From JBIQJD01 sp044507695 (lineage in GTDB: Bacteria > Bacteroidota > Ignavibacteria > Ignavibacteriales > Ignavibacteriaceae), in the NCBI GenBank assembly GCA_044507695.1, contig JBIQJD010000004.1, forward strand, positions 237,325 to 301,324: DNA of 64,000 nt, written 5' to 3'. How positions within the stretch are numbered: the first letter of the stretch is position 1; the number at the start of each line of letters is the position of its first letter. Of the stretch, positions 17,411 through 26,402 are shown in pieces. Made by a program: the position numbers and the translations under genes. The notes under the pieces were generated by a model. It was given only the letters and a program-made list of their open reading frames with translations. It was not told the origin of the DNA and did no database searches.

Positions 17411-18880
17411 ATGACCGAACTGGAAAAGTATTTTAAACCTTTTCGTGAGAATACAATTGGCTGGAATAAAACTTTTCTTTCACCATATGGAGAAAAAAGA
17501 ATTATCTACGCTGATTGGATTGCAAGCGGAAGATTATACGCCCCGATTGAAGAAAAACTCCGTGAAAATTTCGGACCTCTTGTTGGAAATACTCATTCAG
17601 AATCAAGCGTAACCGGAACATCAATGACGGTTGCTTATCATCATGCACATGAAATAATAAAGAAACACGTTAATGCTTCTGAAGATGATCTGATAATTAC
17701 TGCAGGATCCGGAATGACTGCAATGATTAATAAATTCCAGAGAATACTTGGATTAAGAATTCCCGAACAATTAAAAGATTTTGTAAAACTGCCTGATGAA
17801 TTAAAACCCGTTGTTTTTGTAACCCACATGGAACATCATTCAAATCATACATCATGGCTTGAAACAATTGCGGATGTGATTTGTATTTCACCGGATGATG
17901 AAGGTCTTGTTGATTTAAATGATTTTGAAGAGAAGTTAAATCAATATAAAAACCGGAAATTAAAAATTGGTGCATTTACTGCATGTTCAAATGTAACGGG
18001 AATTGAGATACCATATTACCAGATGGCAGAAATGATGCACATTAACGGCGGCTATTGTTTTGTGGATTTTGCATGTTCAGCACCATACACTGAAATAAAT
18101 ATGCACCCGGAAAATCCGAAACAAAAACTGGATGCAATATTTTTCTCACCGCATAAATTTTTGGGCGGTCCCGGAACTCCCGGTGTTATGATCTTTGATT
18201 CACATCTTTATAAAAACCAGGTTCCAGATAATCCCGGAGGTGGAACAGTTGATTGGACTAATCCCTGGGGACAGCGAAAATATATTTCAAATATTGAAGC
18301 CCGTGAAGACGGCGGAACTCCTGCATTTCTTCAAACAATAAAAGCAGCTTTATGTATTAATTTAAAAGAAAAAATGGGCTGCGCTTTAATGAGGAAAAGG
18401 GAAGAAGAACTAATTGAAATTGCATTTAAAGAATTAAGAAAAATTGATGGGCTTCATATTCTTGCAGGCAATGTTGAAAAACGCCTCGGTGCAATTTCAT
18501 TTTATGTTGAGAATATCCACTACAATTTAATGGTAAAAATTCTGAATGACAGATTTGGAATTCAGGTGCGCGGCGGCTGCTCATGTGCAGGTACTTATGG
18601 CCATTATCTCCTTCACGTTGATCCTACCAGAAGCAAAAGAATTACTGATTTAATTGATAAAGGTGATTTATCAGAAAAACCAGGCTGGGTTCGAATGTCA
18701 ATTCATCCAACCATGACAAACGATGAAATATATTTCATTACTGAAAGCATAAAACAAACTGTTGAGAATATTGCTGAATGGAGTAATGATTATAATTACG
18801 ATTTGCATAAAAATGAATTTTTCCACAAAAGCTCTGATAATTTGCTGAAAAGACAAATAAATTCCTGGTTCGAAGTTTAG
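17411..18880 (+). CDS. class V aminotransferase / cysteine desulfurase-like PLP enzyme
   Basis: The 489-residue enzyme has a fold-type I PLP core with the Schiff-base Lys in FSPHKFLGGPG (about residue 250), the cofactor-contacting VDFACSAPY, and a SufS/CsdA-type catalytic-loop Cys in RGGCSCAG (about residue 389). It also has an N-terminal ADWIASGRLY motif and a C-terminal extension of about 60 residues. Typical SufS is nearer 410 residues. No suf/isc genes adjoin, so a general sulfur-mobilising or other desulfurase-like role is only inferred. The ATG at 17411 has no Shine-Dalgarno. It is the first possible start after an in-frame stop. Divergent from the sugar-kinase operon. Confidence 0.82.
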   Translation: MTELEKYFKPFRENTIGWNKTFLSPYGEKRIIYADWIASGRLYAPIEEKLRENFGPLVGNTHSESSVTGTSMTVAYHHAHEIIKKHVNASEDDLIITAGSGMTAMINKFQRILGLRIPEQLKDFVKLPDELKPVVFVTHMEHHSNHTSWLETIADVICISPDDEGLVDLNDFEEKLNQYKNRKLKIGAFTACSNVTGIEIPYYQMAEMMHINGGYCFVDFACSAPYTEINMHPENPKQKLDAIFFSPHKFLGGPGTPGVMIFDSHLYKNQVPDNPGGGTVDWTNPWGQRKYISNIEAREDGGTPAFLQTIKAALCINLKEKMGCALMRKREEELIEIAFKELRKIDGLHILAGNVEKRLGAISFYVENIHYNLMVKILNDRFGIQVRGGCSCAGTYGHYLLHVDPTRSKRITDLIDKGDLSEKPGWVRMSIHPTMTNDEIYFITESIKQTVENIAEWSNDYNYDLHKNEFFHKSSDNLLKRQINSWFEV

Positions 18881-19073
18881 CTTTTATTTTCCTTCCCAAG
18901 ATTAAGAATAGCGATGTTCTCAGTTTCTATAATGTGAGATGTTAGAAATTAAAATACTGTTTTTTCTTTCTTTTAAGGTTTTTTCAATCCGGCATAGTGT
19001 TTGAGTTTATATAGACAACTTCAAAATCTTGAAGCAATAACAAAGATAAAGATGAAGAAACATGAGGAATGAA

Positions 19074-19421
19074 ATGAAAAACGTAATGCTCTTTTTGCTG
19101 TTTGTGTTTTCTATTGTAATTCTGTACGGAATAACATTTTCTATGGCAAATGATAAAGAACCTGCCGGACAAAAAGTGTTTGTTGAGAAAAAATGTCAGA
19201 GCTGCCATTCGGTTGAATCTGCCGGTTTAGTATCAAAGAAAAAAGATGCGGTTGATCTTTCAGGTGCAGGCAAATTGAACAAAGATTTTATAATAAAGTA
19301 TTTAAATAAAGAAGAAAAGCTGAATGATCAGGCTCATAAAATGGCTTTCAAAGGTACACCGGAAGAATTACAGGAATTAGCCGGATGGCTTGAATCATTA
19401 AAGAAAGATGCCGGGAATTAA
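19074..19421 (+). CDS. small monoheme c-type cytochrome
   Basis: The product has one N-terminal membrane/signal helix (residues 2-24), then one heme site CQSCH and a helical tail. A Met (HKMAF) could be the sixth ligand. I place the start at 19074, where GAGGA precedes the ATG by about 6 bases; an upstream in-frame ATG at 19062 has a poorer site. The 115-residue protein is exported or membrane-anchored. It lies 72 bases before the 13-heme gene, so it is likely part of the same electron-transfer operon. Confidence 0.85.
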   Translation: MKNVMLFLLFVFSIVILYGITFSMANDKEPAGQKVFVEKKCQSCHSVESAGLVSKKKDAVDLSGAGKLNKDFIIKYLNKEEKLNDQAHKMAFKGTPEELQELAGWLESLKKDAGN

Positions 19422-19493
19422 AAAAAGTTTATCCATAATTCGTGGGGAATTAAGTTTCTCTTTCTCACAGATCACTATTGCAGGTAGGGCTCA

Positions 19494-21713
19494 ATGTTAG
19501 TTTCCAAATTATGGTCGAGTAAAAAAAAACTAAATCTGATTAATGAAAAACCTCGTAAGCTTAAGATCGGTTACAGTGCTACAAAAACAGTTCTGTTGAT
19601 CTGTCTTTTATATCTAACCTCAACAAATCTTACCGCACAAACTAACGATGATTGCCTTACCTGCCATAGTGATGACACGATGACAATGGAGAAGAACGGG
19701 AGAGAAATCTCCCTGTTCGTTAACGATAAAGTTTTAGAACATTCCGCACATAAAAAATTAGAATGCATTTCATGCCACACAGGTTTTGACCCGGAAGAAA
19801 TTCCACATAAAGAAACGATAACTCCTATTGATTGTAAATCATGCCATAAAGATGCAGCATTAAAACATACGTTTCACCCGCAGATGATGCGTTCTGCAGG
19901 AACCAATGGCAAACAGGATGTATCATGCAAACAATGCCATGGAACTCATGATGTTGCACCAGTTCATGCGCCGGGCGCTAAATGGGGCAGAGCAAATCTT
20001 ACAAATGCATGCAGCAAATGCCACTCAAATGTTACTGATAAATATGTTCATTCAGAGCATTCGATAGCTTTTGAAAAAGGCGTTGAAGGTGCACCGAATT
20101 GTTTAACATGCCATAAAAATCAAATTACAAGCGTGTCTGCAGGGAGAGATTCGCTTGATTTAAAACTTGCTCAGCAGAAACTCTGTTTATCATGCCATCT
20201 TGATGATCCTGAAATCAGATCACGAACTACACCTTCTGCGGGATTTATTAAATCTTATGAAGAAAGCGTTCACGGTATTGCTTTTTCAAAAGGGAATACC
20301 AAGGCTGCAAATTGTATTGACTGCCATACAACTCATGAAGTAAGAGATAAAAATAATCCTGAATCATCTGTAAACCGGATGAACATTCCGCAAACATGCG
20401 GAAACTGCCACACTGAAATCGCAAATGAATACAAGCAAAGCATTCATGGTATTAAAGCATTAAACGGTGTGAAAGATGCGCCGGTATGTACAGACTGCCA
20501 TGGAGAGCATAATATTCTGCGTCATGATGATCCAAATTCACCTGTTTCATACGCAAGAGTTTCAAAGGAAGTTTGTTCACCATGCCATAATTCAGTTAAG
20601 CTATCTGAAAAATATGGAATAGCTCCGGACAGGTATAAAACTTTTTCAGACAGTTATCACGGGCTTGCACTGCGCGGCGGTTCACTTGAAGTTGCAAATT
20701 GTGCAAGCTGCCATGGTGTTCATAACATAAAACCATCATCAGATCCAACATCAACAGTTAATAAAGCTAATCTCGTTAAAACATGCGGCAGCTGCCATCC
20801 CGGTGCAAATGAAAATTTCACAATCGGCAAAATTCACGTTACAATGGAAAAGGATGATGAACCAATTCTTTACTGGATTTCATTCATCTACATTGTTCTT
20901 ATTGTATCAACAATTTCAGGAATGTTTTTCCACAACTTTATTGATTTCATAAAAAGATCTAAAGTTAAAAAACTAAAACAGCGCGGGCTTTTACCGGAAG
21001 AGCATCATGGTCATGCATTGTATCTCAGGATGTCTTTGAATGAAAGAATCCAGCATGGAACACTTGCTTTAAGTTTCATTCTACTTGTAATTACAGGATT
21101 TATGCTTCGTTATCCTGAATCATGGTGGGTTTCACATATCAGAAGTTTAAGTACAGATGCTTTTGAATACAGAAGTATGCTGCACAGAATTTCAGCCGTT
21201 GTTCTTGTTGCAGTAAGTTTATATCATCTTAGCTACATATCTTTTACAAAAAGAGGAAAACAATTAATCAAAGATTTGCTTCCGAAGTTTCAGGATTTAA
21301 AAGATGCAATTGGAATTGCAAAGTACAATCTCGGAATATCAAAATATAAACCAGAATTAGATCGTTTCAGTTATGTTGAGAAAGCCGAATACTGGGCATT
21401 GATTTGGGGAACGATGATTATGACGGTTACCGGTTTAATTATGTGGTTTGATAATACGTTTATCGGTTTATTTACAAAACTCGGCTGGGATATTGCAAGA
21501 ACTATTCATTATTATGAAGCATGGCTGGCAATGTTAGCTATAGTTGTATGGCACTTCTACTTTGTAATATTCAATCCGGATATATATCCGATGAGCCTTG
21601 CATGGTTAAAAGGTACAATCTCCGAAGAAGAAATGGCTGAAGAACATCCGCTGGAACTTAAAAGAATAAAAAGCGGAAAAGAAACCGTCGAGAAAGAACA
21701 GGAAGAAAGCTAG
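19494..21713 (+). CDS. 13-heme c-type cytochrome fused to a b-type membrane cytochrome domain
   Basis: The product is 739 residues. After an N-terminal export helix (about residues 31-48), thirteen CXXCH sites follow between about residues 54 and 440 (CLTCH, CISCH, CKSCH, CKQCH, CSKCH, CLTCH, CLSCH, CIDCH, CGNCH, CTDCH, CSPCH, CASCH, CGSCH). The last 280 residues contain five hydrophobic helices with paired His (RIQHGTLALSF, MLHRISAVV, LYHLSYI, IHYYEAWLAML, VVWHFYF), as in diheme b561/formate-dehydrogenase gamma-type domains. This architecture recalls CbcL-type quinol-oxidising fusions of Geobacter, but with a different heme number. Inferred role: moving electrons from membrane quinol to periplasmic carriers, or the reverse. 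Confidence 0.88.
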   Translation: MLVSKLWSSKKKLNLINEKPRKLKIGYSATKTVLLICLLYLTSTNLTAQTNDDCLTCHSDDTMTMEKNGREISLFVNDKVLEHSAHKKLECISCHTGFDPEEIPHKETITPIDCKSCHKDAALKHTFHPQMMRSAGTNGKQDVSCKQCHGTHDVAPVHAPGAKWGRANLTNACSKCHSNVTDKYVHSEHSIAFEKGVEGAPNCLTCHKNQITSVSAGRDSLDLKLAQQKLCLSCHLDDPEIRSRTTPSAGFIKSYEESVHGIAFSKGNTKAANCIDCHTTHEVRDKNNPESSVNRMNIPQTCGNCHTEIANEYKQSIHGIKALNGVKDAPVCTDCHGEHNILRHDDPNSPVSYARVSKEVCSPCHNSVKLSEKYGIAPDRYKTFSDSYHGLALRGGSLEVANCASCHGVHNIKPSSDPTSTVNKANLVKTCGSCHPGANENFTIGKIHVTMEKDDEPILYWISFIYIVLIVSTISGMFFHNFIDFIKRSKVKKLKQRGLLPEEHHGHALYLRMSLNERIQHGTLALSFILLVITGFMLRYPESWWVSHIRSLSTDAFEYRSMLHRISAVVLVAVSLYHLSYISFTKRGKQLIKDLLPKFQDLKDAIGIAKYNLGISKYKPELDRFSYVEKAEYWALIWGTMIMTVTGLIMWFDNTFIGLFTKLGWDIARTIHYYEAWLAMLAIVVWHFYFVIFNPDIYPMSLAWLKGTISEEEMAEEHPLELKRIKSGKETVEKEQEES

Positions 21714-21720
21714 GAACAAG

Positions 21721-21750
21721 AGAGCACAGAAATTTCTGTGCTCTTTCTTT
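21721..21750 (+). terminator. intrinsic terminator/attenuator between cytochrome genes
   Basis: A perfect 24-base palindrome (half-site AGAGCACAGAAA) spans 21721-21744 and is followed by TTCTTT. It begins 7 bases after the stop of the 13-heme gene. It should terminate or attenuate transcription before the NapC-type gene. Confidence 0.7.
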
Positions 21751-21791
21751 GAGAATTATTTATTCGTTTTTATTCCCTCAGGAAAAAACAG

Positions 21792-23294
21792 ATGAAGCAA
21801 AAATTACCTTCAACCTTTTACAATCCTATTACTCTTACCGGTGCAGCAATAGCGGTTATAAGTTTTAGTTTGATTCTTTTTCTGGCAATGCTTGAGTTTA
21901 TTGGTGAGGAGCATAAACCTTATGTTGGAATTCTTGCGTTTGTTGTACTTCCGGGAATAATGATCTGCGGGCTTCTGCTTATTGCTTTTGGAATTTTCCG
22001 TGAACATAAATTAAATAAGCAGGGGAAAAGACGGGAGAGAATTTTTCCTATCTTAAATTTAAATGATCCGAAACACCGTACAGCATTTACAATCTTCTCT
22101 GTTGGTACAATTCTTCTTCTTGTGTTTACAGCGTTTGGAAGTTTTAAAGCTTACGAATATACTGATTCAGATGAGTTCTGCGGAACTATGTGCCACACCG
22201 TAATGGAACCGGAATACACTGCATATCAAAGTTCACCTCATGCAAAAGTTGGCTGCGTAAGCTGTCATATTGGGCCGGGAGCTACATGGTTTGTTCGTTC
22301 CAAACTTTCCGGAGCTTACCAGGTTTATTCTGTGTTGTTCAATAAATACCCGAAACCAATTCCTACGCCAATTGAAAATCTGCGTCCGGCAAGAGAAACA
22401 TGTGAACAATGCCATTGGCCAAGCCATTTCTTCAGCGAGAAAAAAGAAGATAATGTGTATTTCCTTTCTGATGAAAAAAACAGCCGGTGGACACTTTCAT
22501 TACTTTTAAAAGTTGGCGGCGGAAATGAAGAAACCGGAAATACTGCCGGAATTCACTGGCACATGAATATTGCAAATCAAATTGTTTATTATGCAAGTGA
22601 TAGAACAAGAATGGAAATTCCCTGGGTGAAAGCGATTTCGAAGGATGGAAAGGAAACAATATACCGCAGTACAGAAGTTGAAGTTGATGAATCAAAATTC
22701 AATAAAGAAAATCTGCGTGTAATGGATTGTATTGATTGCCATAATCGTCCGGCGCATATTTATCATCCGCCAATGAGATCAGTAAATCACATTATGGCTC
22801 AGAAATGGATTGATCCTGAATTACCTTATATTAAAAGTATTGCAACACAGGTGCTGGAAGGTTCCTACAGAAAAAAAGAGATTGCGCTGGACAGCATAAA
22901 AATAATTGTTAATGAATTTTATAAAGTTAATTATCCTGAAATTGCTGCCTCAAAGAAAACCCGGATTGATAATGCTGTAAAAGAAATTCAAAAAATTTAC
23001 TCACGTAATTACTTCCCTGAGATGAAGGTTAGCTGGAGGGAATTTCCTGAGCAAATCGGCCACATGTATTCACCCGGCTGTTTCAGATGCCATGATGGCA
23101 AACATATAAGTGATGATGGAAAAGTAATTTCAAATGATTGCAATGCCTGCCACACATTATTGGCTCAAAGTTTTGATGGGAAAGATCAGCTTTCATTAAC
23201 GGGTGTTGATTATCAGCATCCGGTTGATATTGGAACATCATGGAGAACAACTGATTGCAGTTCCTGCCATACGCGGAAAAAGAATAAAATGTAA
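21792..23294 (+). CDS. 7-heme NapC/NirT-type membrane cytochrome c
   Basis: The 500-residue protein has three N-terminal hydrophobic helices (within residues 8-115). Seven heme-attachment sites follow: first CGTMCH (a CX3CH spacing), then CVSCH, CEQCH, CIDCH, CFRCH, CNACH and CSSCH. The sequence around the first two (FCGTMCHTVMEPEY, SSPHAKVGCVSCH) is characteristic of NapC/NirT/NrfH quinol dehydrogenases. Seven hemes on a roughly 500-residue chain with an N-terminal anchor resembles ImcH of Geobacter sulfurreducens. Inferred role: inner-membrane menaquinol oxidation feeding periplasmic multiheme cytochromes, either for a terminal reductase not in this window or for extracellular transfer. Confidence 0.87.
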   Translation: MKQKLPSTFYNPITLTGAAIAVISFSLILFLAMLEFIGEEHKPYVGILAFVVLPGIMICGLLLIAFGIFREHKLNKQGKRRERIFPILNLNDPKHRTAFTIFSVGTILLLVFTAFGSFKAYEYTDSDEFCGTMCHTVMEPEYTAYQSSPHAKVGCVSCHIGPGATWFVRSKLSGAYQVYSVLFNKYPKPIPTPIENLRPARETCEQCHWPSHFFSEKKEDNVYFLSDEKNSRWTLSLLLKVGGGNEETGNTAGIHWHMNIANQIVYYASDRTRMEIPWVKAISKDGKETIYRSTEVEVDESKFNKENLRVMDCIDCHNRPAHIYHPPMRSVNHIMAQKWIDPELPYIKSIATQVLEGSYRKKEIALDSIKIIVNEFYKVNYPEIAASKKTRIDNAVKEIQKIYSRNYFPEMKVSWREFPEQIGHMYSPGCFRCHDGKHISDDGKVISNDCNACHTLLAQSFDGKDQLSLTGVDYQHPVDIGTSWRTTDCSSCHTRKKNKM

Positions 23295-23307
23295 CGACTG
23301 CATACCA

Positions 23308-23357
23308 TTGAATTCTTTAATCAGTCAGTCAATTTCTTCAATTGAGATTCTGTTAAC
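23308..23357 (-). pseudogene. orphan copy of the aldehyde-dehydrogenase C-terminal tail
   Basis: On the minus strand this reads NRISIEEID-stop-LIKEF. It matches the last codons of the aldehyde dehydrogenase at 24691-26283 (NGITIEEIDRLIKEFK). At DNA level 17- and 16-base identical blocks flank a short difference that creates the TGA. It is a detached duplicate of the tail-coding segment, about 1.4 kb from the intact gene. Confidence 0.6.
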
Positions 23358-23464
23358 TTTTTGCTGTCTTTAATGAAATTCTGTGCAAATTGAAGAAAAT
23401 AATGTTACTGCCGGAAGTGAGAGAAATGGCATTTTATAATTAAATAAATTTCGGGGAATTAATA

Positions 23465-24589
23465 ATGAAAAAATTAATCATTATCTCGCTGCTCTTCACA
23501 TTCAATACTTTTGCACAGTATGAAAATAATATTTTCATAGTTCCATCGGCATTCCGGTTAAACCAGTTAAGCAGTGCAGGATACTCATCGATTAACGGAA
23601 GTGCTGCAAATATTACCGCCTTAAATCCTGCTGCAATCAGTATTTTTAATGAAATTTCTGCAGGAGTTTCTTACCAATTCGAATCTAATCTTAACCCTGC
23701 TTGGATAGCTGATATTGGAACAAAACGGATCAATAATTTATTACCTCAATCTGCCGGAATTGTTTTGCCGCTGGATAATTTCAGCATTGCTGTTGGAATG
23801 CATCAGTTATACTCAAGCAATCTTGATGTCGGGGCTATTCCCATCACAACAATGGAAGAACCGGAGGGAACCAGTGAAGATTTTACTCCGGAAATAAAAA
23901 CGGATATAACAAGTTTTTCGGCTGCCGCTGCTTTTTCTACCAATGATCTTATAAGTGATGTTGCAGTTTCAGCGGGAATTAAGTTGGGTTATAATATTAT
24001 TAACTATTCTGAAAAAGTTAATATGTACCATGCCGAGGTTGTACTCAACGCGTTCAATATCGGCGCAGGAATATTATTCGGTACTGAAAAAATGAAAATT
24101 GGTTTATCGTATGAATCAGGCTTTGATGAAACAAAAGTATATGAAATCAAATCCAGTCCGCTGGTTCAGAGCGATTCTATAGTATTTTATAGATTAAACC
24201 TTACTGCACGATGTAAAGTCCCTGCCGTTTTTAGTGCCGGATTATTTTATGAATGGAGTGCCTTATTCAGTTCAACTACAAATGTTAATTATATTTTTTG
24301 GAATTCTGTTGATAGAGGGAATAATGAACCTCAGTTATCAGCAAGTTTGATATACAGATTAAATAATTTTTTGTCTCCGTCTGCAGGGATTATTTATGCA
24401 TCAAAAACTTATGATAAAAGTTTAATGCTGAATGTTGATGATAAAATGAATGCACTGTATATAACTTTTGGTCTTAAAGCACAGCTTTTAAATTTTTATG
24501 CAGATGTATCCTTTGCCGACAGCCATTTAGCAGGCGGAGATTGGCGTAAACAAACAATTGTTAAAATTATGGTTGGATATACTCTGTAA
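23465..24589 (+). CDS. outer-membrane beta-barrel protein, FadL/PorV-like
   Basis: The 374-residue protein has a signal peptide ending in FAQ (about residue 17), then SSAGYSSINGSAANITALNPAA. That segment resembles the 'ANxxxxWNPAG' N-terminal hatch region of FadL- and PorV-type barrels. The remainder alternates hydrophobic and polar residues over many strands and ends IMVGYTL. The substrate is unknown. It follows the cytochrome genes after 170 bases and might be a porin linked to them, but no conduit-specific motif is visible. Confidence 0.65.
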   Translation: MKKLIIISLLFTFNTFAQYENNIFIVPSAFRLNQLSSAGYSSINGSAANITALNPAAISIFNEISAGVSYQFESNLNPAWIADIGTKRINNLLPQSAGIVLPLDNFSIAVGMHQLYSSNLDVGAIPITTMEEPEGTSEDFTPEIKTDITSFSAAAAFSTNDLISDVAVSAGIKLGYNIINYSEKVNMYHAEVVLNAFNIGAGILFGTEKMKIGLSYESGFDETKVYEIKSSPLVQSDSIVFYRLNLTARCKVPAVFSAGLFYEWSALFSSTTNVNYIFWNSVDRGNNEPQLSASLIYRLNNFLSPSAGIIYASKTYDKSLMLNVDDKMNALYITFGLKAQLLNFYADVSFADSHLAGGDWRKQTIVKIMVGYTL

Positions 24590-24690
24590 CGATTGCGTTT
24601 AAAATATTGTTTCTACAAAATCTGAAAAAACCATCCCGCTGGTGCGTGGTACGCAAGCAGTTTATACGGGCATTCAAACAAATACTGCAA

Positions 24691-26283
24691 TTATTTGAAT
24701 TCTTTAATCAACCTGTCAATTTCTTCAATTGTTATTCCGTTGCCGTATGCTGCTGGTTTTATCTTTTTTGCTTCCTGTTCTCTTGTTGCTTCTTTTTGTA
24801 TAACAGGATTTGGATAGATCGGGGGATTTCCTGCTCTTTCTTTTAATCTTTTTTCTATATCAGGAATAAAACTGCCGGAGAGATTTTTTAATTCAGCCGG
24901 AATATTAAATGATGTGATTGCTTCTCCGCTGTTAACCGGATTTGTTTCAAATGCTAGTGATTTTATATTCATTAAATGTTCTGCAGAAACATTATCAGAT
25001 ATAATTGAACCGCCCCAGGTTCCGGGCCCGAGTGTCATCGAAGGTTTAAGTGAAGTTGTATATCCAACTGCGCCGATTGATGCAACTGTATTAACTAGTA
25101 TTCTGAATGCCGGTTTCTCAAGTGCAAATTTCATTATTATTGGCTGATCATTTGAATGTAATACCATTGTGTGCCCAATGCCGCCAAACTTTAACAAGTT
25201 AATGCAGGTATGGCAGCCTTCAAGCCAGCCATCAACTGTGTAAAAAGCTAAGATTGGTGAAAGCTTTTCCATTGAAAGCGGATCGGATTTTCCAACTTCT
25301 TTACATTCCGCAATTAATACTTTTGTATTATCCGGAACATGAAAACCGGCATAGCTGGCAATAAGTTTTGCCGATTGTCCAACTATCTCCGGATTAATTC
25401 TAAAATCTTTTTGAATTGCTCTGGCGAGTTTTTCTTTTTCATCTTTATTAACAAAATAACAGCCTTTCTTTTTTGCTTCTTCAATTACTTTTTCTTTTAC
25501 GGGAAGATCAACAATCATTGCCTGTTCTGATGAACAAAGTGTCCCGTTATCAAATGTTGTTCCGTAAACAATATCTGCAACTGCTTTTTTAACATTTGCT
25601 GTTCGTTCAATAAAAGCCGGAACATTTCCAGAGCCCACACCATAAGCAGGTTTACCTGCACTATATGCTGCTTTAACCATTGGTGTGCTGCCGGTTGCAA
25701 GAATTACAGCTATATTTTTATCGCGCATTAATGCTTCAGTTCCTTCAATAGTTGGTGTGCTCATGCATTGAATTAATCCTTTTGGTGCGCCTGCTTTTAC
25801 TGCGGCTTCATCCATTATTCTCAATGCTTCAGCAGTACATTTCGGAGTTCTGGGATGCGGACTTACAACAATTGCATTCCTGCATTTAAGAGAAATCAAA
25901 GCCTTAAACATTGCGGTTGATGTTGGATTTGTTGAAGGAATAAGCGCACACACTACTCCCATTGGTACAGCAATCTTAATTACTTTTCCATTGTTTTCTA
26001 TTCCTACAATTCCTACAGTTTTTAAATTCTTAATTGATTCATAAACATTACGGCTGCCGAACTGGTTTTTTATAATCTTATCTTCATACCTGCCAAAGCC
26101 GCTTTCTTCTACAGCCATTTTAGCAAGCGGCCCCGCTGCAGAGTAGCCAGCCTCAGCCATTGCTTTTATTATTTTATCAACGTGTTCCTGTGAGTAATGA
26201 GCAAATTCAAGCTGCGCTTCTTTAGCAAGCCTGGCAAGGTCTCTTGCTTCCTGTATTGAACGGAGATCTTTATCAATATTCAT
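24691..26283 (-). CDS. CoA-acylating aldehyde dehydrogenase with C-terminal encapsulation-peptide-like tail
   Basis: The 530-residue enzyme belongs to the EutE/PduP/AdhE-N group of aldehyde dehydrogenases. It carries the nucleophile Cys in NGTLCSSEQA (about residue 248), the nucleotide-site segments VGIVGIENNGK and PSTNPTSTAMFK, and GVGSGNVPAFIE. These enzymes turn an aldehyde plus CoA and NAD+ into acyl-CoA. After the catalytic body come a Pro-rich linker (NPPIYPNPVIQ) and a final amphipathic helix (GITIEEIDRLIKEF). This linker-plus-helix arrangement is typical of encapsulation peptides of bacterial microcompartment enzymes. No shell gene lies in the window, so microcompartment loading is an inference. 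Confidence 0.85.
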   Translation of the reverse strand: MNIDKDLRSIQEARDLARLAKEAQLEFAHYSQEHVDKIIKAMAEAGYSAAGPLAKMAVEESGFGRYEDKIIKNQFGSRNVYESIKNLKTVGIVGIENNGKVIKIAVPMGVVCALIPSTNPTSTAMFKALISLKCRNAIVVSPHPRTPKCTAEALRIMDEAAVKAGAPKGLIQCMSTPTIEGTEALMRDKNIAVILATGSTPMVKAAYSAGKPAYGVGSGNVPAFIERTANVKKAVADIVYGTTFDNGTLCSSEQAMIVDLPVKEKVIEEAKKKGCYFVNKDEKEKLARAIQKDFRINPEIVGQSAKLIASYAGFHVPDNTKVLIAECKEVGKSDPLSMEKLSPILAFYTVDGWLEGCHTCINLLKFGGIGHTMVLHSNDQPIIMKFALEKPAFRILVNTVASIGAVGYTTSLKPSMTLGPGTWGGSIISDNVSAEHLMNIKSLAFETNPVNSGEAITSFNIPAELKNLSGSFIPDIEKRLKERAGNPPIYPNPVIQKEATREQEAKKIKPAAYGNGITIEEIDRLIKEFK

Positions 26284-26402
26284 GGTCTATCCTGATAAAA
26301 ACTTTTGAGCAAAATATGAAGACTCAGGGGAAAGATCAAAAGGTAAGATTGGAAATTTTGAGCAGCTAAGGTTAATCTTTGTTATTGTTATCTGAAAAAA
26401 TC

